Assembly (NCBI GenBank): GCA_026988015.1
Contig: JALSMA010000077.1
Span: 1 to 64,000, forward strand
Reading direction: 5' to 3'
Length of the DNA stretch: 64,000 nucleotides
Source of the DNA: Desulfobulbaceae bacterium
Lineage (GTDB): Bacteria; Desulfobacterota; Desulfobulbia; Desulfobulbales; Desulfocapsaceae
The stretch's first letter is position 1; each line of letters starts with the position of its first letter. This document shows, one piece after another, positions 10,316-21,827 of the stretch. The notes beneath the pieces were generated by a model. That model was given only the letters and a program-made list of their open reading frames with translations. It searched no databases and was not told the DNA's origin. The position numbers were made by a program, and so were the translations under genes.

Positions 10316-13300
10316 GAGCCCTCTTCCAGATAGATTCGTAGACCCAGTTACAATGTTCCGCAAAGTCGGTCCCAAGGAAGTCATCCGGATCCTGCCCCTG
10401 ATAGAGAAGATCCCACTCACCATCCAGCCCCCTGTTCAAGATATCAGTGGCACACTTTTTAGCGCTAAGCAGAGGATCCCCCTTACCACTCTTCTCGGTC
10501 TTATTCTTTTGCAGGGAATACGCCAGGGCTGGTTCAACCATAAGCGGAGATGCTTCCTGTTGACCCATCTGGAACAGTTTTACCAGTTGTTCCAGATCCG
10601 CAGCGCCCGCACTTTCCTCCGGAAAAACTAATTCCATATCTTTGGCAAGGAGTCGGGTTTCCCTGTTATCCCCAAGGCAGACAGCAGCAAGACAGTGATG
10701 AACCCACGCGATAAGCAGATCCTTGCCCTTTAATTTAGCGTAACGAAAAAGAAGGGTTCCCCCTCCATAAAAAGAGTCCAGTTTTCCAGACAGAAAAAGA
10801 CCACCAACCTCAGTCTCAAGTACACGCTCATCCTCTTTCCCGGTATCAACTCTGGACTTCACCTGCTCAATAAAGCCACGCAGTTCTTCCTGCTTGTCCG
10901 CAAAATATATTTCACCAGGCCTGCCAAGGGGCCAACTTCCTGACACCTGATTTTTACGCAGCAGATAAAAGGAGTCAGTACCTTCAAGTTCTGCCGCCAG
11001 CAACTCCTGATCAAAAAGATAGTTCTGGAGCGTATCCAGCTCAAAAGGTTCATGCTCTTCACCTAGGAACACGTCCCCACCAAGGGTTATCCCCATAACA
11101 TTACGGATCAAATAACGCTGTGGATTTTTAAAAAAAGAGAAGAAATCTGCTAGAGAAACAATATCTGGCGGAGATCCCGGAAGACCCCCTTTCCACCATG
11201 CCACGGGAGTCCTGTCACCATGAAACGACTCTGCAACTGCCATCAAACCCTTATTATAGCTGAACAGGGAGTTTTTCTCCTCAAAATAAGACCTGGAATA
11301 GCCATGAAGAGGATGCTCTTCGACAAGATCAGACACTCCATATAATCGCACAAATTCAACCAATTCAGAGACAACAACAGACGGAGGAATTATATCGTTA
11401 CTGTGGATAGACTGGCCCACATAACTGAGATAGAGGCAATCCCGTGCGGACAAAACCGCTTCCAGAAACTGATATCTATCATCACTACGCCGTGAACGAT
11501 CACCTGGCAAAAACATATCCCCCAACAGATCAAATGGTGGGTGAAAATCATTTTCAGGGAAAACAGAGTCATTCATCCCAAGCAGACACACCTTTTTAAA
11601 AGGAATGGAGCGCATTGGAAGCATGGAACAGAAAGTCAGTTGACCACGCAGAAACCCCGCACTTGACCTCTTCTCTTCCACTGCATCTTCCAACCAGGAT
11701 CGCATGACCTCGAAACTGATGGTATCCTGATGGATTTCCACATATTCCAGACCAATGTCACTCACAATACGATGAAGTTCAGCCAGCGAATCTCTGTTTT
11801 CCTGCCCCAAAAGTCTCCTCGCAAAAACACCTAACAGTTCAGACCAGTCCTGAAGACTACGCCCCCTCCTGAACTGCTCGCCAGCATCCTCCAACATCCC
11901 GCAGAAGGCAGACAGGCCCCCAAGGGGACTTGCCATACCGCCCTCTATAGCCAGATAGGGTAGAACTCCATCCACCTCCTGATCCACCCCGCAGGCATAT
12001 CCCATCATAAGACGATCAAGACCGCTGCGCCAGGTGCACTCCGCTCCTCCCGGCAAACCCATTTCACTTTTCTGGGAAGCCGACATCCCCCAGCGGATTC
12101 CGGATGAGAAAACCCAGTGACGAATAATATCAAGCTCACTTGCATCTATCTCAAAATGGGAGTGTACTTCATTCCGGCTCAACAAATCAAATACTTCACT
12201 CCAGCCAAAACGCCCGGAGACAACGTCTAAAAATTGCATGAATGCTGCAAGAAAACTATTTCTGAATGCCGGATTACGATCAGCGACAGAGTGTGGAACA
12301 TCATGAAACACAGCCGGAATCAGACCACTGTATCCCTGAATATCGGGGGCCATAACAACAATATCCTTTAATGCCAGATCAGGATCTTCATCAAGCCAGA
12401 ACAAGATACGGTCTTTCAGTATCATCATCTCCCGATGAGGAGAGTGTGCCGACACCACCAGCACAGACCCATCATCAGCAAACCCTGTCTCCTGGGGTAT
12501 TACCTCTCCACGCAGCAGATCAGACTGCAACTTATGCAGCAAACAGGGATCCCCACTGTCAAAAGGGTCATCAAAACTCGAGAATTCTGTCGCAATATCG
12601 ATACCATCAAGTAGTAGATCATGAAACTCGCGACCCTGTTGCCCAAGGGAGGCAAGGAGTGGATGGAGTTTCGGCATTTTTCCAGAATCAGAATATTTTT
12701 CTTGCAGAAGATTGCCAGTCTCTCGTAGCGCTGCTTTGCGACTGGTCTGTTCCCCCCAGTAGTGTTCGCAGGGCACCAAAAGATAAAACTGCACATCAAT
12801 ATGCCTCGAAAGAGCCCTGAGACAACTCAGCAAAATAGGCGGCAGACTATGCAGGCCGAAAACGGAGAGACGTTTTGGCAAAAGACGGGAATAATCAGCA
12901 CCCTTATCAAGGAGCTGAATCAGTTCACGCAGAAACACACCACGATGTCGTGAATGTCCAATGGAGGCACCTATCATATTCCAGAGTTCCATCTGGTATA
13001 TTTCTGCCGGATTATCCGTCGCAAGTTGACCTTTACCCCAAACATCCAGCATCTCAGGTCGCATAATCTGATACTGATCAAACACATGAGCCAACTGCTT
13101 CGCAAGCTGATAGCGTTTCACCCCGGACGCATCACCAGTAACATAACGTGCAAGGGGGGATAAACGTTTATCATCTTTTTTTGTCACAATACGGAGGGCA
13201 CTGTCCAGTCGCCAGCACACTCTGTCCCGAGCATAATCCTCGGGACCATCGGCCATTCCCAGCCGTCCAGCTATTTGTGCGAAAAACCGGGTGGGCAATA

Positions 13301-13487
13301 CATACTCATAATTGCACCACACCCCGAAGCATTCTGCAAGATACTGAGACAGCATACGCTCCATTCCCTGACTTTGAACCAGAAAGTATTCTGGAACGAA
13401 GGGGTCCCGCTCATCATCAAGGCGCAAGACTTCACCAAGCTGACGTAGTAGATTTTCGGTTTGATTGGAGCGATGCAGATAAAACAT
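10299..13487 (-). CDS. recC: Exodeoxyribonuclease V gamma subunit (RecC)
   Basis: Product of 1062 aa, close to the usual RecC length. It opens with MFYLHRSNQTENLLRQLGEVL, typical of RecC, and shows the QSQGMERMLSQYLAE, NYEYVLPTRFF and SAHSPHREMMILKDRI motifs. RecC is an inactivated helicase-like scaffold that scans for Chi and holds RecB and RecD. It heads the recC-recB-recD unit. The presence of RecBCD instead of AddAB is a useful lineage marker. The 5' side faces a divergent acetyltransferase gene across 130 bp, which should contain both promoters. Confidence 0.94.
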   Translation of the reverse strand: MFYLHRSNQTENLLRQLGEVLRLDDERDPFVPEYFLVQSQGMERMLSQYLAECFGVWCNYEYVLPTRFFAQIAGRLGMADGPEDYARDRVCWRLDSALRIVTKKDDKRLSPLARYVTGDASGVKRYQLAKQLAHVFDQYQIMRPEMLDVWGKGQLATDNPAEIYQMELWNMIGASIGHSRHRGVFLRELIQLLDKGADYSRLLPKRLSVFGLHSLPPILLSCLRALSRHIDVQFYLLVPCEHYWGEQTSRKAALRETGNLLQEKYSDSGKMPKLHPLLASLGQQGREFHDLLLDGIDIATEFSSFDDPFDSGDPCLLHKLQSDLLRGEVIPQETGFADDGSVLVVSAHSPHREMMILKDRILFWLDEDPDLALKDIVVMAPDIQGYSGLIPAVFHDVPHSVADRNPAFRNSFLAAFMQFLDVVSGRFGWSEVFDLLSRNEVHSHFEIDASELDIIRHWVFSSGIRWGMSASQKSEMGLPGGAECTWRSGLDRLMMGYACGVDQEVDGVLPYLAIEGGMASPLGGLSAFCGMLEDAGEQFRRGRSLQDWSELLGVFARRLLGQENRDSLAELHRIVSDIGLEYVEIHQDTISFEVMRSWLEDAVEEKRSSAGFLRGQLTFCSMLPMRSIPFKKVCLLGMNDSVFPENDFHPPFDLLGDMFLPGDRSRRSDDRYQFLEAVLSARDCLYLSYVGQSIHSNDIIPPSVVVSELVEFVRLYGVSDLVEEHPLHGYSRSYFEEKNSLFSYNKGLMAVAESFHGDRTPVAWWKGGLPGSPPDIVSLADFFSFFKNPQRYLIRNVMGITLGGDVFLGEEHEPFELDTLQNYLFDQELLAAELEGTDSFYLLRKNQVSGSWPLGRPGEIYFADKQEELRGFIEQVKSRVDTGKEDERVLETEVGGLFLSGKLDSFYGGGTLLFRYAKLKGKDLLIAWVHHCLAAVCLGDNRETRLLAKDMELVFPEESAGAADLEQLVKLFQMGQQEASPLMVEPALAYSLQKNKTEKSGKGDPLLSAKKCATDILNRGLDGEWDLLYQGQDPDDFLGTDFAEHCNWVYESIWKRAHVRKV

Positions 13488-13617
13488 AGAGTATCAACCA
13501 GAAAAGGGTGGAATTTCAAAGCACGATACGTTATCTGAGTCAAATGTAAAAACAATTGCACCCAGTAGTACAAAACCCTCAACACCAAACAATACTTATA
13601 CCTGTCTTCCAGCAACC

Positions 13618-14115
13618 ATGCAAATACGTACAGCCACGCAGAGCGATCTTGAGCAGATTGTCACCATCTACAACCAGGCCGTTACAGAGGGAAACTGTAC
13701 GGCAGACATCGAGCCGGTTACGGTTGCCGATCGCAAAGAATGGTTCAACGGGCACACCCCGGAAAGATACCCGATCCATGTAATGGAAAGTACCCGCAAC
13801 AGTGAAATCATCGCCTGGTGCAGTCTCAGTGCCCACCGCAAGGGAAGACGAGCCCTGCAAAACGTTGCGGAAATCAGTTACTATGTTGACATATCACACA
13901 GAAACAGGGGGATTGGCAACCGACTCATTTACCATGGATTAGAAGAAGCAAAGACCCTTGGCCTCCACAATCTCTTTGCCATCCTCCTTGATACCAACCA
14001 GATAAGTATAGTGCTGCTGGAAAAATTCGGTTTTTCACGCTGGGGACATCTCCCGGATATTGCAGAATTCCCGGACAGGATTTGCGGCCAGTACATCTAT
14101 GGAAGAAAAGTGTAA
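13618..14115 (+). CDS. GNAT acetyltransferase, phosphinothricin-acetyltransferase-like
   Basis: Product of 165 aa, a single GNAT domain. N-terminal IRTATQSDLEQIVTIYNQAV and the acetyl-CoA loop region HRNRGIGNRLIYHGLEEAKTLG (R/Q-x-x-G-x-G/A type) are visible, followed by LEKFGFSRWGHLPDIAEF. The pattern resembles the Pat/YncA subfamily that acetylates small amines such as phosphinothricin or methionine sulfoximine. The substrate cannot be told from sequence. Divergent from recC; convergent with the small membrane protein that follows. Confidence 0.85.
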   Translation: MQIRTATQSDLEQIVTIYNQAVTEGNCTADIEPVTVADRKEWFNGHTPERYPIHVMESTRNSEIIAWCSLSAHRKGRRALQNVAEISYYVDISHRNRGIGNRLIYHGLEEAKTLGLHNLFAILLDTNQISIVLLEKFGFSRWGHLPDIAEFPDRICGQYIYGRKV

Positions 14116-14141
14116 GCCCCTTCATGGTCTGGCAGCATAAG

Positions 14142-14450
14142 TTATTGCGGAACCCCAGCACCAGTATAATCATAAATTCCATAGACAAGTCCTGCAAATA
14201 TTCCTATGGTAAAAAACAATCTGAACCGCTGGGGCCATGGAACTTTCTCGCCATCTGCCATATATTGAATAACGGATACAGCAACAAACGTGATCCCGAT
14301 AACATATGGTGCGGTGAGTAAAATCTGTTTTCCGGTGGCAATGACACTGGTCAAAAAATCCGGGGCCAGTCGCAAATTAAAAAGTACATACACTGCAGCC
14401 GTGACATAAAACGAAACACTGCTGCTCTTCTTCACTTCGGTCGTTTCCAT
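14142..14450 (-). CDS. Small membrane protein, three predicted helices
   Basis: About 102 aa starting at METTEVKKSSSVSF. Hydrophobic segments lie at about residues 13-30, 38-62 and 78-95. I do not recognise the family. Its ATG is immediately back-to-back with the ATG of the divergent gene: the shared hexamer CATATG (14448-14453) supplies both start codons. A TTG two codons upstream is an alternative start but would overlap the neighbour. Confidence 0.6.
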   Translation of the reverse strand: METTEVKKSSSVSFYVTAAVYVLFNLRLAPDFLTSVIATGKQILLTAPYVIGITFVAVSVIQYMADGEKVPWPQRFRLFFTIGIFAGLVYGIYDYTGAGVPQ

Positions 14451-15566
14451 ATGCAATCACTCAATAGCCTTTATTTTCCAGAAACAGCCCTGCCCCATCA
14501 CCTGCGAAACTGCCTTCTTCTGCTCCCTGACACCCTGCATACCCTGCAACCGGTGGAACCTGATCCAACCGTAACAGATGAGCCAACAAGCAATGATCTT
14601 TTCATGGAACAGTCCATCTGTCAAGCACATACTCCATCACCGCTTGGAAAAGACAGGGATAGGTTCATGAACCTACTGAAGGATATCAGGACCAGGAAAG
14701 ATTATTTGGCCGAACAGCTGAGCGGACTGACCTTGGCCCACCTCTCAAACACCCCTGACAACGGCGAACACAATCACCGCACAATTCTGTCAAGCATACT
14801 GGAACCGCAGGTTGACGCAGCCGGAGAACCGGAAAAGGAAGCTCTGTGGCAGGCCCGTCTGGTTTTAGCACTTGCTGAAACCCTGGATCGGGAAGAGGCA
14901 GAACTGGCTGAAACTCTCTCGGATATTGATGATACTGAGATGGCCCTTTTCAAGGAGCTCAAAGGAGAAGCTGGAGAAAAGCTGGATGATGACAACCCTT
15001 TCACGGAACTGCTGCGTATCAAAGCCAAGCTCAGCCAGCCGCGCCCGGGCACCACAAAAAAACGTCTTGCCGCATGGAAAACACTTTACGCGTCCGGCAG
15101 GCTTGATGAAACATTCTGGCTGTGGATTTCCAGTCAGGAAGAGGCTGCAGAGCTTCTCATTGACAGTTACGAGTCAGTCTCAGGAAGAAACAGCGTCCCC
15201 CTTCTGCTCCTCAACCTCCCGGCTCAGATCTATATGAGGGAAAAAGATGCCTTGGAAAGCATCAGAAACTTTCAGAAAAAAGCCGAACAAGTCCGTGGCC
15301 GGATCATTGAGAACCTCAAGGAAATCATCAGCGGAGACCACCTCAACATTGTCGACCCAGTGGCCCTGCTGCCCGATGCTGGAACCCTCGCCCGCGACTG
15401 GAACGATTTCGTTGAGTATCACTTCCCCGAAGAGCGTTTCGGACGCAGGAAGCTGGATTTTCAGTTTCTGGCAAACATTTCACTGGATCAACTGACCCGG
15501 GGAACCAGCAACACAACCAGTGTTCCTCCTTCCTGCCACGGAATTGTGGCCATCCTCAGAGAGTAA
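14451..15566 (+). CDS. Unknown 371-aa protein, conserved-looking in Desulfobacterota
   Basis: No recognisable catalytic motif. The N-terminus (LYFPETALPHHLRNCLLLLPD) resembles short N-terminal segments seen in unnamed Desulfobacterota proteins. The middle (about residues 75-190) is rich in charged helices that could form coiled coil, and the remainder is helical and soluble; no signal peptide or membrane segment is evident. The start ATG abuts the divergent gene with no intergenic space. If that is unworkable, an in-frame ATG at 14604 would give a 320-aa product. Confidence 0.7.
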   Translation: MQSLNSLYFPETALPHHLRNCLLLLPDTLHTLQPVEPDPTVTDEPTSNDLFMEQSICQAHTPSPLGKDRDRFMNLLKDIRTRKDYLAEQLSGLTLAHLSNTPDNGEHNHRTILSSILEPQVDAAGEPEKEALWQARLVLALAETLDREEAELAETLSDIDDTEMALFKELKGEAGEKLDDDNPFTELLRIKAKLSQPRPGTTKKRLAAWKTLYASGRLDETFWLWISSQEEAAELLIDSYESVSGRNSVPLLLLNLPAQIYMREKDALESIRNFQKKAEQVRGRIIENLKEIISGDHLNIVDPVALLPDAGTLARDWNDFVEYHFPEERFGRRKLDFQFLANISLDQLTRGTSNTTSVPPSCHGIVAILRE

Positions 15567-15585
15567 CTGGAATTTCAGTACTGCA

Positions 15586-16071
15586 TCAATCTTCTTCGCA
15601 GCAGGTGTACGGATTGATAGTCAGTACCGGACAGCTGGCAGATTTAACAACCTTGTCTGCAACACTGCCAAACATGATTTTTTCGAGTCCCTTGTACCCA
15701 TGGGTCCCCATGACGATAAAACCACTATCTTTATCGTTGGCATATTCCACAATCCGTTCTGCCACATCACCCACCAGAATCTTACCTAGCACGGCAAGTG
15801 CACCTTTTTCCTTGGCAAAGGATTCAATTTCTGCACGAAAGGTGTGCATTTTTTCCTCTGCCTGGGTAAAAAGATCCTGCTCGAAATCGGGAATACTCAT
15901 CTGAGGAACAAAAAAACCCGAATAATCCTCAAACTTCTGCACCACAAACAGCAGGATCAGGGTTGCATTAAATCTTCCCGCCATAAAAGATGCAGACTCG
16001 GCAATTAACTTGGAGTTGTCAGAGAAATCGACAGGTGTAATAACATTTTTTATCTGTTCAATGCGTTTCAT
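15586..16071 (-). CDS. Universal stress protein, UspA family
   Basis: Product of 161 aa, single Usp domain. It opens IKNVITPVDFSDNSKLIAESA and carries the ATP-binding motif near the C-terminus (VMGTHGYKGLEKIMFGSVADKVVKSASCPVLTI), i.e. the G-x2-G-x9-G-S/T type signature, so it probably binds ATP. Cytoplasmic; role in stress survival is family knowledge. GAGG ribosome site sits 5 nt before the ATG. Convergent with the unknown 371-aa gene, tail to tail with 19 bp between them. Confidence 0.9.
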   Translation of the reverse strand: MKRIEQIKNVITPVDFSDNSKLIAESASFMAGRFNATLILLFVVQKFEDYSGFFVPQMSIPDFEQDLFTQAEEKMHTFRAEIESFAKEKGALAVLGKILVGDVAERIVEYANDKDSGFIVMGTHGYKGLEKIMFGSVADKVVKSASCPVLTINPYTCCEED

Positions 16072-16173
16072 GGTGTCCTCCCGGATAAATGTTTAAGAAC
16101 TCCTTCCCTGTTGTAATTTTCTCATAAATCACCCTTCCTCACAAGAAAAATCAGCAAAACAGAATCAAATCCC

Positions 16174-18377
<2,204 letters not shown>

Positions 18378-18495
18378 AATGATTCTCCTTTTTTCTGTAC
18401 CTGTCATGGCTTCGCAATTATTTCCTTAATAACATACTGAAATGTATTCTCAAAATCCACAGCCAAGTATGTTTGAAAAAATCACTCACCTCTCT

Positions 18496-19011
18496 TCAGG
18501 TTATTGTTTTTCCTTCGAGACAGAATTCACTGATACCAGAAGGAAGCTGTTCCGTTTCTATTCCAAGTCCAGCAGCCAATTCATACAGCTGAGCGACACT
18601 GCAGTTGATAAAAATCTGCGGCAGGTCCTTCCCCGCTGCCGCCACTCCCTGCTCCAGAAATCTCAGCAGCTGATTTGCAACCGTTTTCTGAAACAAATCG
18701 CAGGGGATCGACTGGCGCTGCTCAAAGACCTTACAGCGGTGCCAGTTATACAGAGTTCTACGCACTCCGCGATAGATTGTCTTATGGAAATTTTCAATGA
18801 TGATATCACGCAGCACAATCTCATGATACCGCTGTATCGCTGCGTCCTTCAGATACTGTAATTCTCCTTCAGTCAGACGCAGTCGGGGACCGTCACCATC
18901 TTCTGTAAGAAAATAAAGTGACGAGTGATAGGTTATTTCAGGTATTTCTCCGGAATGACGGACAATGAGCCACTCATCCCCAAGCAGTTCGGCGCGTTCC
19001 TCACTGGTCAC
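18496..19011 (-). CDS. Unknown protein encoded directly after hemA
   Basis: About 171 aa starting at GTG 19011, which has GGAG 7 nt upstream and overlaps the hemA stop by 11 bp; a TTG at 19029 is the alternative. It contains EEWLIVRHSGEIPE-like N-terminal sequence, a central helical part (LKDAAIQRYHEIVLRDI) and no signal peptide, metal motif or membrane segment. I do not recognise a family. Tight coupling to hemA suggests a link to tetrapyrrole synthesis or to its control, but this is inference from position only. Confidence 0.7.
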   Translation of the reverse strand: MTSEERAELLGDEWLIVRHSGEIPEITYHSSLYFLTEDGDGPRLRLTEGELQYLKDAAIQRYHEIVLRDIIIENFHKTIYRGVRRTLYNWHRCKVFEQRQSIPCDLFQKTVANQLLRFLEQGVAAAGKDLPQIFINCSVAQLYELAAGLGIETEQLPSGISEFCLEGKTIT

Positions 19012-20281
19012 TGTTTTTCTCCAAGCCAAAGACAGAACGAAGCATATCCACCTTCATCTCTGACTGGTCTTTACAGCTTTCACTCTTCAAAAAGAGCATG
19101 GGATCGTGAAGAAGTTTTGACACAATGGCTGAGGCCATTTTCTCTACGCTTTTTCTCTCTTTGGCGCTTAAGCCCTCAAGACGCGGTAATGTTCTCTCAA
19201 GTTCCATCCTGGCGATAGCGTTACCCTTTTCCCGTAGTGCTGCAAGAGTAGGGGTGACAGCCAGTCCAGCCTGCCAGTCTTTAAACTTCAGAGCCTCTTC
19301 ATCCACTATACGGCTGGCCTTAATCGCCTCTTTATCCCGTTCTGCCTTATTCAACTCCACCACATTATTCAGATCGTCAATGTCGTAGAGGTAAACATTC
19401 TCCAGATCATTCAGGGCCGGATCAAGATCCCTTGGCACCGCTATATCAATAAAGAACAGGGGTTTATTGCGCCGGTTACGCATCAGAGGCTTCACATCAT
19501 CGCGATGGAGAATGATTCCGGGGGCCCCGGTGGAACTGACAATGATATCCACCTGACCAAGCTGCTCCAGCATTTCATCAAGCCCGACTGCACGGCCGTT
19601 AAAACGTTTGGCAAGATCAAGGGCACGCTCCAGGGTTCTATTGGCAACAACAACGTCTTTAGCACCATTACCCACCAGATGCTCTGCTGCAAGTTCAGCC
19701 ATTTCACCAGCACCAATGAGCAGCACCCGCTTGTCCTCAAGGGATCCAAATATTTTTTTAGCAAGCTCGATGGCAGCGTAGCTTATGGAAACTGCTGATG
19801 ACCCTATTCTGGTTTCACTGCGTACCCGCTTGGCCACTGAAAAAGACTTATGCAGTAGTTTATTTAAAATAGGTCCTGTACATTTTTTTTCAGATGACCA
19901 GCGATAGGCCTCTTTCAGCTGGCCCAGAATCTGTGATTCACCGACGATCATGGAATCTAGACTGGCAGCAACCATAAAGAGATGATGAATGGCCTTGGCA
20001 TCCCGATAACAGTAGAGATGCTTTTCGTACTGATCTGGAGTGAGGGCATCCCCAAAAAGAAATTCGGCTAATTTTTTCTCAACAACGTCTGCAGCATCGG
20101 TGGAAACCAGAATCTCCACCCGATTACAGGTGGACAGCAGGTAATATTCCCGAAGACCGTCAATCGTCCCCAGAGCTGCCAGTGGCTCCTCATAGCCACT
20201 GCTGAGTGCCAGCTTTTCACGCACCTCCAGCGGGGTTTTTTTATGATTAACCCCAAGCAGTATTATTGTCTCACTGGGCAT
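19001..20281 (-). CDS. hemA: Glutamyl-tRNA reductase
   Basis: About 426 aa from ATG 20281 (MPSETIILLGVNHKKTPLEVRE). The active-site cysteine is in YLLSTCNRVEILV; VGESQILGQLKEAY is the family signature; the NADPH-binding domain begins at RVLLIGAGEMAELAAEHL; a C-terminal dimerisation helix domain follows. It makes glutamate-1-semialdehyde, the first committed step to haem, sirohaem and B12. It overlaps the upstream ccsA-like gene by 11 bp. In this lineage the product feeds both sirohaem for sulfite reductase and haem through the sirohaem route. Confidence 0.96.
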   Translation of the reverse strand: MPSETIILLGVNHKKTPLEVREKLALSSGYEEPLAALGTIDGLREYYLLSTCNRVEILVSTDAADVVEKKLAEFLFGDALTPDQYEKHLYCYRDAKAIHHLFMVAASLDSMIVGESQILGQLKEAYRWSSEKKCTGPILNKLLHKSFSVAKRVRSETRIGSSAVSISYAAIELAKKIFGSLEDKRVLLIGAGEMAELAAEHLVGNGAKDVVVANRTLERALDLAKRFNGRAVGLDEMLEQLGQVDIIVSSTGAPGIILHRDDVKPLMRNRRNKPLFFIDIAVPRDLDPALNDLENVYLYDIDDLNNVVELNKAERDKEAIKASRIVDEEALKFKDWQAGLAVTPTLAALREKGNAIARMELERTLPRLEGLSAKERKSVEKMASAIVSKLLHDPMLFLKSESCKDQSEMKVDMLRSVFGLEKNSDQ

Positions 20282-21101
20282 AAGTATGAACACCCCCAAG
20301 AAGAAAGGTCACTCCCCAGAGAGTGAAAAGTACGGTACAGAAACCCACGATGGACATCAGCGCTATGCGCCTTCCACGCCAACCAAGAGTAAAGCGCTGG
20401 TGGATCTGGGCGGCATAAAGAAGCCAGGTTATCAGCGACCAGGTTTCTTTAGGGTCCCATGACCAGTAAGTCCCCCAGGCCTGTCTACCCCAGAGAGTTC
20501 CCGTTATAATCCCTAAAGTAAGAAAGACAAACCCCACTGTAAGGCAATGATTATTCAGCTGATCAAGGGACTCGAGGGAAGGAAGACGACTATAAAAAAA
20601 TCCAAAGTTTTTTGTTTTAAGCTCCCGCTCCTGCAGCAGGTACATAATCCCGCCGCAAAACGCCAGGGCCAGAAAACCATAGGCAATCACAGAGATACCA
20701 GCATGAACGGGGAGCCAGAGCGATTGCAGAATTGGCGACAGAACCTGGAGATCTCTGGATACAGATGCCGCGATACACAGCATGATAACAACCAGCACCG
20801 AAACAAAGGTTCCAAAATTCTTCACCGAGTAACGCCAGTGAAAAGAGAGATAGGCCCAGGTTACAGACCATGCAAAAAACACCACGGCTTCATGCTGAGA
20901 TGTTATGGGTGTATATCCGGACAGGAAATAACGGGACAGGATATAAAGGCTTTGCAGAATTCCAGAACCAAGAAATATCATCCTGGCAATTTTTCGCAGC
21001 CCTTCCCGCTGACTGAAAAAAAATACGATATACACAGCACAGGCCACAAAACTTACGACCATCACACTGTTAAACAATATATAGTTGATTTCACCCAACA
21101 T
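20271..21101 (-). CDS. CcsA/HemX-type cytochrome c biogenesis membrane protein
   Basis: About 276 aa, ATG 21101 with GGGAG 8 nt upstream. Eight or so membrane helices. The haem-handling tryptophan-rich WWD-type motif is visible as WGRQAWGTYWSWDPKETWSLITWL, flanked by histidines (HQRFTL, LPVHAGISV). Members export or present haem to apocytochromes in system II, or, as HemX, affect HemA levels. Location between sirohaem/haem genes and hemA fits either; the clear WSWDPKE motif favours CcsA function. No CcsB partner is in the window. Confidence 0.87.
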   Translation of the reverse strand: MLGEINYILFNSVMVVSFVACAVYIVFFFSQREGLRKIARMIFLGSGILQSLYILSRYFLSGYTPITSQHEAVVFFAWSVTWAYLSFHWRYSVKNFGTFVSVLVVIMLCIAASVSRDLQVLSPILQSLWLPVHAGISVIAYGFLALAFCGGIMYLLQERELKTKNFGFFYSRLPSLESLDQLNNHCLTVGFVFLTLGIITGTLWGRQAWGTYWSWDPKETWSLITWLLYAAQIHQRFTLGWRGRRIALMSIVGFCTVLFTLWGVTFLLGGVHTYAQ

Positions 21102-21137
21102 AGTTAAATCTCCCACAGAATTGAAATATCAGGCAAG

Positions 21138-21818
21138 TCATTGCTCATTTTGATCCTGTATTCTTCCAACCACCCCGGATACATTAATCCCGGCGGGCAA
21201 AATGGCCTGCAGCAGCTCCTCAAGTCTTTCCCACTGACACTCCTTTATACAGTCCAGGATATCCCTCCCAAGTAATTTCTCAAATATTTTTTTATGCTCG
21301 GCAGAATCGTCACTGGAAAAGACAATTTCCTTCCGGATATCTGCCATCATTGCAACAAATCGTGCATACTCGGGCCCATATGAATTTTCAAGATCCCGTC
21401 TTATTCTGGCAGCCAGAGCAGGACTTCCACCTCCAGTCGCCACAGTAATAAGTAGTTGCCCCTGACGAAAAGAGGCTGGGACCTGGAAAGTACAGGCTTC
21501 GGGCATATCGACCACATTCACCGGAATGTCAGCCGCTGCCGCCTCTGCAACAATCTGTTTTTGAACCTGCGGGAGATCTGTTGCAGCAAATACCAGTTTT
21601 GCATCCTGAAGATCACCTTCCTGGTACTCCCGGTTTCGCCACTCAACCAAGCCATCTTCTGCAAGTGTTGCAATATAATCACACACCTTAGGACTGATAA
21701 CCCGGATCTCTGCGCCGCAGGGAAGAAGTGAACTTACCTTACGGCCAGCCACAGTGCCACCACCAATGACCAGGCAAAGAACACCAGCTATATTAAGATT
21801 AACAGGATAGAGCAACAT
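21138..21818 (-). CDS. Precorrin-2 dehydrogenase / sirohydrochlorin ferrochelatase (Met8p/CysG N-terminal type)
   Basis: Product of 226 aa. It opens with LYPVNLNIAGVLCLVIGGGTVAGRKV, the NAD-binding Rossmann start of this family, and has the catalytic-region VNVVDMPEACTFQVPASFRQGQLLITVATGGGSPALA. It lacks the methyltransferase domain of CysG, which here is supplied by the separate cobA-hemD fusion near 46-47.7 kb. It oxidises precorrin-2 to sirohydrochlorin; ferrochelation varies among homologues. Sirohaem is needed by the sulfite reductases of this organism. Confidence 0.9.
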   Translation of the reverse strand: MLLYPVNLNIAGVLCLVIGGGTVAGRKVSSLLPCGAEIRVISPKVCDYIATLAEDGLVEWRNREYQEGDLQDAKLVFAATDLPQVQKQIVAEAAAADIPVNVVDMPEACTFQVPASFRQGQLLITVATGGGSPALAARIRRDLENSYGPEYARFVAMMADIRKEIVFSSDDSAEHKKIFEKLLGRDILDCIKECQWERLEELLQAILPAGINVSGVVGRIQDQNEQ

Positions 21819-21827
21819 ACCCCCCAG

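Noticed and set aside
10316..10423. A 36-residue N-terminal extension of RecB
   Set aside because: It overlaps recC coding and has no RecB-like sequence; MSEKCRTF begins just before the P-loop at the expected distance.
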